Shown: positions 1-5,393 of the stretch, piece by piece | Layout of the letters: every line of letters starts with the position of its first letter | How positions within the stretch are numbered: the first letter of the stretch is position 1 | Assembly: GCA_007131945.1 (NCBI GenBank) | Contig: SLPP01000335.1 | Location: forward strand, 1-5,393 | DNA: 5,393 bases | Direction of reading: 5' to 3' | DNA from: Paracoccaceae bacterium | Lineage (GTDB): Bacteria; Pseudomonadota; Alphaproteobacteria; Rhodobacterales; Rhodobacteraceae | The notes under the pieces: generated by a model | What the model was told of the DNA's origin: nothing | Database searches by the model: none | Seen by the model: the letters and a program-made list of their open reading frames with translations, nothing else | Translations under genes and position numbers: made by a program

Positions 1-200
1 CCCTGCACGAAGAACAGATCCGACGGATTGACCGGCGCCATGACCACCTCGATCAGGACCTGTCCCTCGCCAAACTCGGGCAGCGGAACCTCGCGCAGAT
101 CAAGGAACGGCTCGAGCGCGGCCGGCACCTGCGGCGCGGCCGTGGCGGCAAAGCCGCCCTCGCACAGGGCGAGCGCGGTCGTGGTTCGGGGCAGGGTCAT
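1..200 (-). CDS. MDR-superfamily oxidoreductase (quinone oxidoreductase / 2-enoyl-thioester reductase-like), N-terminal part
   Basis: Partial gene: it starts at the ATG at 200-198 and runs off the left edge, leaving 66 codons. The start is supported by a clear AAGGAG six bases upstream. The visible part is the beginning of a GroES-like domain. Around residues 45-66 it reads GQVLIEVVMAPVNP followed by SDLFFVQG. That APVNPSDL-FVQG pattern is typical of zinc-free medium-chain dehydrogenases/reductases such as NADPH:quinone oxidoreductases and MECR/Etr1-type enoyl-thioester reductases; zinc alcohol dehydrogenases have a Cys near this point. The nucleotide-binding domain lies outside the window, so substrate and cofactor cannot be judged. 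It lies 76 bp downstream of the regulator gene on the same strand and has its own candidate promoter, so it need not belong to the aromatic pathway. The family call is good, the precise function unknown. Confidence 0.8.
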   Translation of the reverse strand, partial: MTLPRTTTALALCEGGFAATAAPQVPAALEPFLDLREVPLPEFGEGQVLIEVVMAPVNPSDLFFVQ

Positions 201-206
201 GGCGGG

Positions 207-212
207 CTCCTT
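207..212 (-). promoter_or_regulatory. Ribosome binding site of the MDR oxidoreductase gene
   Basis: On the minus strand this reads AAGGAG, six bases before the ATG at 200. It is a near-ideal Shine-Dalgarno sequence and fixes the start of the truncated gene at the left edge. Confidence 0.7.
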
Positions 213-225
213 GGATTTCGCACCG

Positions 226-253
226 ATCCTAGCAGGCACGTCCGGCGCGGCAA
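226..253 (-). promoter_or_regulatory. Candidate sigma70-type promoter for the MDR oxidoreductase gene
   Basis: On the minus strand, TTGCCG (253-248) and TAGGAT (231-226) are separated by 16 bp. Each matches the -35/-10 consensus at 4 of 6 positions. Transcription would begin near 219, leaving a leader of about 20 bases that contains the AAGGAG ribosome binding site. The pair lies in the 76-bp gap after the regulator stop, which suggests the gene can be transcribed independently. This is pattern evidence only. Confidence 0.35.
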
Positions 254-276
254 TCGCGATCCACGCAGGCCCTGGC

Positions 277-1167
277 TCAGCCGTTCCGGCCGGCGGCGGC
301 TGGCGGCGGGTCGGTTCCGGCCAGCCGGCGTCGGCAGGCAGACGGGGTCTCGCCCGTCTGCCGGCGGAAGGCGCGCGAGAAATAGGCGGGATCCTCGTAG
401 CCCAGCGCGTAGCCGATCTCGGCCACCCGCAGGCGGGTATAGGCGAGCATCCGCTGCGCCTCGCGCACGCGGCGCGCCTCGATGTAGCGACCGGCCGACA
501 TGCCGGCCATCGCGCGCGTCACCCGGTTCAGATGCGTGGGCGTCAGCCCCAGCGCGGCAGCGTAGTCGCCCAGTCGCCAGCCCGCGCGCAGATGTCCGTG
601 CAGCGCCGCGTCGAAGCCCTGCATGTGGGCCGCATAGCGCGCCGGCGCGGCGGCGGCGGCCGGGGCGGCAAGGCCGCGGGCGGCGTGGCACAGGACCTGC
701 GTTGCCAGCGCCCGCAGCATCACCGGCCGCACCGCGTCGTCGCGCACCAGTTCGGCGAGGATCGCCTCGAACAGCGGGTCGAGCGCGGGCCCGGTGGCGC
801 AGGCCCCCCAGGCCGACAGCGCCGTGGCAAGCGGCGCGTCCTCGCCCAGGAGCTCGGGAAAGCCGTCCGCGGGCAGGGTCAGCACGTATCCCTCGGTTCC
901 GGCGGCGAAGCGGAAGCCGTGGACAACCCAGGGCGGGATGTTCAGCAGCACCGGCAAGGCCAGGTCGCGCGCGCGCCCGTCCACCGTGATCCGTGCATTG
1001 CCCTGCCGGATCAGCATGATCTGGTGAAGATTGGGGTGGCGATGCGGCGCGATCTGCCAGTCGTGGCGGCGCGCGCGGTCGCGGATGCGTTCGCAATGCA
1101 GCATGTCGGGAAAGTCGCGCCCCTCGCCATAGAGGCCGAAGACGGGGATCGGGCCGGACAGCGCCAT
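277..1167 (-). CDS. pobR: AraC/XylS-family activator, PobR-like regulator of 4-hydroxybenzoate catabolism
   Basis: A 296-residue transcriptional regulator read divergently from pobA. The N-terminal half is a cupin-like effector domain, with PHRH near residues 41-44 followed by an MLIRQGNARITVDG strand-turn. The C-terminal half (about 190-285) carries the two AraC helix-turn-helix motifs: the first near 198-219 (DYAAALGLTPTHLNRV), the second near 247-275 (EIGYALGYEDPAYFSRAF, then TGETP). The opening IPVFGLYGE and LHCERI segments resemble AraC-type PobR proteins, which in pseudomonads, Azotobacter and Agrobacterium activate pobA in response to 4-hydroxybenzoate. The effector here is inferred from that relationship and from adjacency. 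The start at 1167 is chosen because family similarity begins there. An in-frame ATG at 1203 would add 12 residues (308 aa) with no family match. Neither start has a convincing Shine-Dalgarno; a strong -10 lies just before 1167. The Pro/Ala-rich tail is unremarkable. Confidence 0.85.
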   Translation of the reverse strand: MALSGPIPVFGLYGEGRDFPDMLHCERIRDRARRHDWQIAPHRHPNLHQIMLIRQGNARITVDGRARDLALPVLLNIPPWVVHGFRFAAGTEGYVLTLPADGFPELLGEDAPLATALSAWGACATGPALDPLFEAILAELVRDDAVRPVMLRALATQVLCHAARGLAAPAAAAAPARYAAHMQGFDAALHGHLRAGWRLGDYAAALGLTPTHLNRVTRAMAGMSAGRYIEARRVREAQRMLAYTRLRVAEIGYALGYEDPAYFSRAFRRQTGETPSACRRRLAGTDPPPAAAGRNG

Positions 1168-1173
1168 GTTCGG

Positions 1174-2422
<1,249 letters not shown>

Positions 2423-2430
2423 GGGGGGCG

Positions 2431-2814
2431 ATGACGGACCGCTATCTGAAGGGCGTGCAGATCCGCCGCGAGGTGCTTGGCGACGACCATGTCGACCGCG
2501 CCGAGGCGGCGATGAGCGAGCTCGACAAGCCGTTCCAGGTGCTGATCACCGAGGCCGCCTGGGGAAATCTCTGGGCCTCGGACGCGATCAGCCCGCGCGA
2601 ACGCTCGATGCTGACGCTGGCGATCCTCGCCGCGACCGGCAATTTCGAGGAGATCGCGATGCATGTCCGCGCCACCGCCCGCACCGGCGCGAGCCCTCGC
2701 GACGTGATGGAGGCCTTCCAGCACGTCGCGATCTATGCCGGCGTGCCGCGCGCCAACCATGCGATCAGGATCGCCAAGGCGGTCTTCGCCGAGATGGAGA
2801 AGGACGATGGCTGA
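2431..2814 (+). CDS. pcaC: 4-Carboxymuconolactone decarboxylase
   Basis: A 127-residue single-domain enzyme of the carboxymuconolactone decarboxylase (AhpD-like) family. It removes CO2 from 4-carboxymuconolactone to give beta-ketoadipate enol-lactone in the protocatechuate branch. Visible signatures are DKPFQVLITEAAWGNLW (about 32-48), ISPRERSMLTLAILAATGNFEE and MHVRATARTGASPRDVMEAF, then HVAIYAGVPRANHA near the C-terminus. It has no CxxC, which separates it from peroxidase-type AhpD relatives. Its length suits stand-alone PcaC; there is no PcaD hydrolase fusion (PcaL). The start at 2431 is preferred over the in-frame TTG at 2419, because GAGGGGGG at 2421-2428 precedes it. Eight bases separate it from the pobA stop. 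Its stop overlaps the pcaH start by 8 bp, suggesting translational coupling. Confidence 0.95.
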   Translation: MTDRYLKGVQIRREVLGDDHVDRAEAAMSELDKPFQVLITEAAWGNLWASDAISPRERSMLTLAILAATGNFEEIAMHVRATARTGASPRDVMEAFQHVAIYAGVPRANHAIRIAKAVFAEMEKDDG

Positions 2815-3544
2815 CAGCCCCCTCAATGCGCCGCTGATCCCGCGCAACCGGGCAATCCATCCCGTCCCCTGCGATCCCGACTACAAGACCAGCGTCACCC
2901 GCTCGCCGAACCTGCCGCTCCTGTCGATGGACTCGACGCCGACCGAGGAGACCGGGCCGCGCTTCGGCCATGCGCTGATCGGGCCGCTCGACAACAACCT
3001 GATCCTGAACTGGACGAAGGGGGCGGCGCCGGCCATCGGCGAGCGGATCCTCGTGCACGGGCGGGTCATGGACCAGTTGCGCCGGCCGGTGGCGGGAACG
3101 CTCGTCGAGATCTGGCAGGCCAATGCCGGCGGGCGCTACCGGCACGTCAAGGACGGCTACCTTGCGCCGCTCGATCCGAATTTCGGCGGCTGCGGGCGGA
3201 CGCTGACCGACGACGAGGGGCGCTACCAGTTCCTGACCATCCGCCCCGGTGCCTATCCCTGGCCCAACCGGGTGAACGACTGGCGGCCGATGCATATCCA
3301 TTTCTCGGTCTTCGGCCAAAGTTTCGGCCAGCGGCTCATCACCCAGATGTATTTCGAGGGCGACCCGCTGATCGACCGCTGTCCCATCGCCCACACGATC
3401 AAGTCGCGCGCGCAGCTCGACCGGCTGGTGGCGCCGCTCGACATGGCGCATGCGAGGCCACACGACTTCCTCGCCTACAGGTTCGACATCGTCCTGCGTG
3501 GCCGCCGCCAGACCATGTTCGAGAACCGACCCGAGGGGATGTGA
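2807..3544 (+). CDS. pcaH: Protocatechuate 3,4-dioxygenase beta subunit
   Basis: A 245-residue catalytic subunit of the intradiol, Fe(III)-dependent dioxygenase that opens protocatechuate to 3-carboxy-cis,cis-muconate together with PcaG. The four iron ligands can be placed by family alignment: Tyr111 in GGRYRH, Tyr150 in PGAYPWPN, and His163 and His165 in the MHIHF motif. Arg160 in NDWRP corresponds to the conserved active-site Arg. Other hallmarks are VEIWQANAGGRY (100-111), YLAPLDPNFGG, ITQMYFEGDPL and a C-terminal LAYRFDIVLRG. The start at 2807 follows GGAGAAGG (2796-2803) and gives the expected length. An upstream in-frame ATG at 2735 would lie deep inside pcaC and adds no family sequence. 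The gene overlaps pcaC by 8 bp and is followed by pcaG after 1 bp. It is intact. Confidence 0.97.
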   Translation: MADSPLNAPLIPRNRAIHPVPCDPDYKTSVTRSPNLPLLSMDSTPTEETGPRFGHALIGPLDNNLILNWTKGAAPAIGERILVHGRVMDQLRRPVAGTLVEIWQANAGGRYRHVKDGYLAPLDPNFGGCGRTLTDDEGRYQFLTIRPGAYPWPNRVNDWRPMHIHFSVFGQSFGQRLITQMYFEGDPLIDRCPIAHTIKSRAQLDRLVAPLDMAHARPHDFLAYRFDIVLRGRRQTMFENRPEGM

Positions 3545-3545
3545 G

Positions 3546-4145
3546 ATGGTGCAGAAACTCGACTGGCTGGACGAGACGCCGTCGCAGACCGCGGGGCCCT
3601 ATGTCCATATCGGCTGCATCCCGACCTTCGCCGGGCTCGCCGGCATCTATCCCGAGGATCTCGGCCTGAGCCCGATCGCCGACGGGGCCGAGGGCGAGAT
3701 CATCACCATCACCGGCGCGGTCTTCGACGGCACCGGCTGGGCGATACGCGACGCGATGCTGGAGAGCTGGCAGCCGGATGCGCAGGGGCTCTTTACCGGC
3801 CAGCCCGGCACCCATCCGAAGGTTTCCGGCTTCGCGCGCTTCGCGGCGGATGGCGAGAGCGGCGAGTTCAGCCTGCGCACGGTGAAGCCCGGCTCGGTGG
3901 CGCTGCCCGGCGGCGGCCGGCAGGCGCCGCATGTCGCGCTGTGGATCGTGGCGCGGGGGATCAATATCGGGCTCGCGACGCGGATCTATTTCGAGGACGA
4001 GGACAACAGCGCCGATCCGCTGCTTGCCCGGATCGAGCAGCGGCACCGCGTCCGGACGCTCCTTGCGAAGCGGACGGCGCCGGGCCAGTATCGGTTCGAC
4101 ATCCACCTGCAAGGTGACAACGAAACCGTGTTCCTGGACCTCTGA
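3546..4145 (+). CDS. pcaG: Protocatechuate 3,4-dioxygenase alpha subunit
   Basis: A 199-residue partner of PcaH in the (alpha-beta)n dioxygenase. The N-terminal ETPSQTAGPYVHIG (10-23) is the alpha-subunit signature; T15 and Y19 correspond to residues that in Pseudomonas line the active site shared with the beta subunit. Further family features are ITGAVFDGTGW, LESWQPDAQG, FSLRTVKPGSV, PHVALWIVARGINI, TRIYFEDE and RFDIHLQGDNETVFLDL at the end. It lacks the Tyr/His iron-ligand set of PcaH, as expected for an alpha subunit. The start at 3546 has GAGGGG seven bases upstream (3533-3538, inside the end of pcaH) and matches the family length of about 200. The gap to pcaH is 1 bp, which fits equimolar synthesis through coupled translation. 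Confidence 0.96.
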   Translation: MVQKLDWLDETPSQTAGPYVHIGCIPTFAGLAGIYPEDLGLSPIADGAEGEIITITGAVFDGTGWAIRDAMLESWQPDAQGLFTGQPGTHPKVSGFARFAADGESGEFSLRTVKPGSVALPGGGRQAPHVALWIVARGINIGLATRIYFEDEDNSADPLLARIEQRHRVRTLLAKRTAPGQYRFDIHLQGDNETVFLDL

Positions 4146-4146
4146 C

Positions 4147-4995
4147 ATGCAGCCCTCCGCCTCGCCCGACCCCTGCATCATCTGCGTCGCCATCACTGGC
4201 TCGGTGCCGACCAAGGCCGACAACCCGGCGGTGCCGATCACCGTCGCCGAGCAGGTGGAGAGTACGCAGGAGGCCTTCGAGGCGGGCGCCGCGATCGTGC
4301 ACGCGCATGTGCGCGATGACGCGGGCAGGCCGACCTCGGACCCCGAGCGTTTCGCGCGGCTGAAGGAGGGGCTGGAGAAGCACTGCCCCGGCATGATCAT
4401 CCAGTTCTCGACCGGCGGGCGGTCGGGCTCGGGCGCGGCGCGGGGCGGGATGCTGCCCCTGAAGCCGGACATGGCCTCGCTGGCCGTCGGGTCGAACAAC
4501 TTCCCGACGCGGGTCTACGAGAACCCGCCCGACCTCGTCGACTGGCTCGCGGCCGAGATGCTGGAACACGGGGTCAAGCCCGAGATCGAGGCCTTCGATC
4601 TGAGCCACATCTTCCAGGCGGTGAGGATGAGCCATGACGGGCGGCTGAAGACGCCGCTCTACGTGCAGTTCGTGATGGGCGTGAAGAACGCCATGCCGGT
4701 CGATCACGAGGTCTTCGACTTCTACGTGCGCACGCTGAAGCGGCTGGCGCCCGATGCGCTGTGGTGCGGGGCGGGGATCGGCGCCGGGCAGATCATGCTC
4801 AACGACTGGTGCATCGCCGCGGGCGGCCATGTGCGCACCGGGCTCGAGGACAACGTCCGGCTCGACCGGACGACGCTGGCGCCGTCGAACGCGGCGCTGG
4901 TGCGCCGGGCGGTCGAGCTGTGCGAGAAGCACGACCGGCCGGTCGCCACCTGGCAGCAGGCGCGCGAGATGCTGGGCCTGCCGCTACGGGCGTGA
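4147..4995 (+). CDS. DUF849 / beta-keto acid cleavage enzyme (BKACE), possibly beta-ketoadipate-specific
   Basis: A 282-residue TIM-barrel enzyme of the DUF849/BKACE family, whose founder Kce condenses 3-keto-5-aminohexanoate with acetyl-CoA to give acetoacetate and an acyl-CoA. The metal-binding His pair is in VHAHVRD (His52, His54), with the third ligand probably Glu234 in GGHVRTGLEDN. Arg230 and Asp235 match the catalytic neighbourhood. IQFSTGGRSG (84-93) and KPEIEAFDLSH (144-154) are also family motifs. Family length is about 275-310, so it is complete. The ATG is 1 bp after the pcaG stop. There is no clear Shine-Dalgarno, so translation probably depends on coupling. As the last gene of a protocatechuate operon, the natural substrate is beta-ketoadipate, giving succinyl-CoA and acetoacetate. 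The family is certain; the substrate is inference from context. Confidence 0.88.
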   Translation: MQPSASPDPCIICVAITGSVPTKADNPAVPITVAEQVESTQEAFEAGAAIVHAHVRDDAGRPTSDPERFARLKEGLEKHCPGMIIQFSTGGRSGSGAARGGMLPLKPDMASLAVGSNNFPTRVYENPPDLVDWLAAEMLEHGVKPEIEAFDLSHIFQAVRMSHDGRLKTPLYVQFVMGVKNAMPVDHEVFDFYVRTLKRLAPDALWCGAGIGAGQIMLNDWCIAAGGHVRTGLEDNVRLDRTTLAPSNAALVRRAVELCEKHDRPVATWQQAREMLGLPLRA

Positions 4996-5038
4996 GGCGC
5001 GGGCGGCCGGCGCATCGCGGGCGCGGCGACAAGAGGGT

Positions 5039-5062
5039 GACGGGGGCGCTCCCGTCTGTCTT
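5039..5062 (+). terminator. Candidate terminator after the pobA-pca operon
   Basis: GACGGG (5039-5044) pairs with CCCGTC (5051-5056); a G-T pair closes a GCGC loop. The stem is followed by TGTCTT, a weak U-tract. It begins 44 bases after the BKACE stop codon, a suitable place to end the operon. The poor T run makes intrinsic termination uncertain. Confidence 0.35.
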
Positions 5063-5067
5063 CCTGC

Positions 5068-5082
5068 GCGGCCTGCGGCCGC
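5068..5082. repeat. Short GC hairpin
   Basis: GCGGCC and GGCCGC form a perfect 6-bp stem around a TGC loop. It lies just after the candidate terminator and before the larger palindrome cluster; it may add to 3'-end structure, or be a by-product of GC-rich sequence. Confidence 0.3.
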
Positions 5083-5100
5083 ACACTCATCCCGTTGGGC

Positions 5101-5178
5101 CGGGCTCGGGCGCTGCCGCGCCCGAGCCTGGGGGCGCCGCCCCCGTCGCCCTGCGGGCGAGTCCCCCGGGGCGCCGCC
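5101..5178. repeat. GC-rich palindrome cluster resembling a Rhodobacterales extragenic repeat
   Basis: Three hairpins stand in series. The first is a perfect 11-bp stem (5103-5113 with 5118-5128) around TGCC. The second pairs GGGGG (5130-5134) with CCCCC (5140-5144). The third is a 6-bp stem (5146-5151 with 5155-5160) around TGC. A further CCCCC at 5163-5167 offers an alternative partner for the G run, and GGGGCGCCGCC occurs twice (5131-5141 and 5168-5178). The pattern of a G5 palindrome, a small hairpin and then CCCCCGGG resembles an intergenic repeat common in Rhodobacter and Paracoccus genomes, although the usual AT-rich tail after CCCCCGGG is absent here. It may be a dispersed extragenic palindrome or a 3'-end stabiliser. 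The 277 bases from 4996 to 5272 hold no convincing gene; apart from these hairpins, nothing else is recognised there. Confidence 0.55.
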
Positions 5179-5272
5179 AGACAGGGGACGCGCGCCCGAA
5201 CGGATTGCGACGTCGCCCTGTCCTGCCCCAGGCAAGTCCCGTCGGTCCGCGCCCTGTCGGGCATGGAACGCG

Positions 5273-5393
5273 GTAAGCATCCGGCGTGAGCCGCGGTCAG
5301 GCGGCCTTGACGTTTGGTTTGGTCGCAGCCCAATTCCACGGCAGCAGTTCCGGCAGGCGCGAGACGGGCATGTCGGAGATGCGGGCGATGGCG
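5273..5393 (-). mobile_element. IS66-family insertion sequence, one end only
   Basis: Reading inward from 5273 the sequence begins GTAAGCATCCGGCGTGAG, in keeping with IS66-family terminal inverted repeats, which start with GTAAGC. The transposase stop codon lies only 24 bases inside this end, as is usual for the tnpC end of these elements. The element continues beyond the right edge. IS66 elements make 8-bp target duplications, so the flanking copy would be GGAACGCG (5265-5272); the partner copy is out of view. The insertion lies downstream of the operon's candidate terminator, so the visible genes are not interrupted. Confidence 0.7.
5297..5393 (-). CDS. tnpC: IS66-family transposase (TnpC), C-terminal fragment
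   Basis: The last 31 codons of a transposase that continues past the right edge. The minus-strand reading frame runs from 5392 and stops at the TGA at 5299-5297. The visible peptide includes RISDMPVSRLPELLPWNW, typical of the IS66 TnpC C-terminal segment (IADHPxxRIDELLPWxW in many members). The DDE catalytic core lies outside the window, so whether the gene is functional cannot be judged. In this family TnpC acts with the accessory proteins TnpA and TnpB, which would lie further to the right. No other gene fits these bases. Confidence 0.8.
   Translation of the reverse strand, partial: AIARISDMPVSRLPELLPWNWAATKPNVKAA

Noticed and set aside
2735..2806. Upstream in-frame extension of pcaH
   Set aside because: It would overlap pcaC by 80 bases and adds no family sequence. 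The ATG at 2807 has a good ribosome binding site and gives the normal length.
3399..4932. Long minus-strand open frames opposite pcaG and the BKACE gene
   Set aside because: They are complementary to conserved catabolic genes, lack recognisable motifs and have implausible composition.
5101..5178. Possible CRISPR or tRNA-like structure in the hairpin cluster
   Set aside because: There are no regularly spaced direct repeats with unique spacers, and no cloverleaf or T-loop signature. It is better described as GC palindromes.
4761..5276. Plus-strand open frames over the region after the BKACE gene
   Set aside because: They begin inside the BKACE gene in another frame, or at weak starts at 5095, cross several hairpins and encode Pro/Arg/Gly-rich sequence with no family resemblance.
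4722..5339. Minus-strand 205-codon open frame spanning the BKACE 3' end, the hairpin region and the IS end
   Set aside because: It reads through the IS boundary and the palindromes. In the IS part the neighbouring frame encodes the recognisable IS66 C-terminus.

Overview
The window is GC-rich, with G or C at most third codon positions. Its genes and intergenic repeats point to an alphaproteobacterium, most likely Rhodobacteraceae (Paracoccus/Rhodobacter/roseobacter relatives). The basis is the AraC-type PobR-like regulator divergent from pobA, the pca gene order, and a GC palindrome cluster after the operon that resembles an intergenic element I associate with Rhodobacterales. The species cannot be named from this sequence alone.

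Layout: (1) 1-200, minus strand: the 5' end of a medium-chain dehydrogenase/reductase gene resembling quinone oxidoreductase or 2-enoyl-thioester reductase, with its own RBS and a candidate promoter. (2) 277-1167, minus strand: an AraC/XylS-type activator of the PobR kind. (3) 1168-1255: a compact divergent control region with a candidate promoter in each direction. (4) 1256-4995, plus strand: a tight five-gene operon pobA - pcaC - pcaH - pcaG - DUF849/BKACE gene, with junctions of 8 bp, an 8-bp overlap, 1 bp and 1 bp. (5) 4996-5272: a non-coding stretch rich in GC hairpins. (6) 5273-5393: the end of an IS66-family insertion sequence, with its terminal inverted repeat and the C-terminal 31 codons of its transposase on the minus strand.

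How the genes work together: PobA hydroxylates 4-hydroxybenzoate to protocatechuate. PcaHG cleaves the ring between the two hydroxyls to give 3-carboxy-cis,cis-muconate. PcaC decarboxylates 4-carboxymuconolactone to the beta-ketoadipate enol-lactone. The BKACE-family enzyme could then split beta-ketoadipate with acetyl-CoA into succinyl-CoA and acetoacetate, which would bypass the usual CoA-transferase (PcaIJ) and thiolase (PcaF). pcaB, pcaD and pcaQ are not in the window and must lie elsewhere if the pathway is complete. The PobR-like activator probably senses 4-hydroxybenzoate and drives the whole operon. The most interesting points are this possible beta-keto-acid-cleavage ending, the merging of pobA and pca genes under one regulator, and a possibly leaderless regulator transcript.
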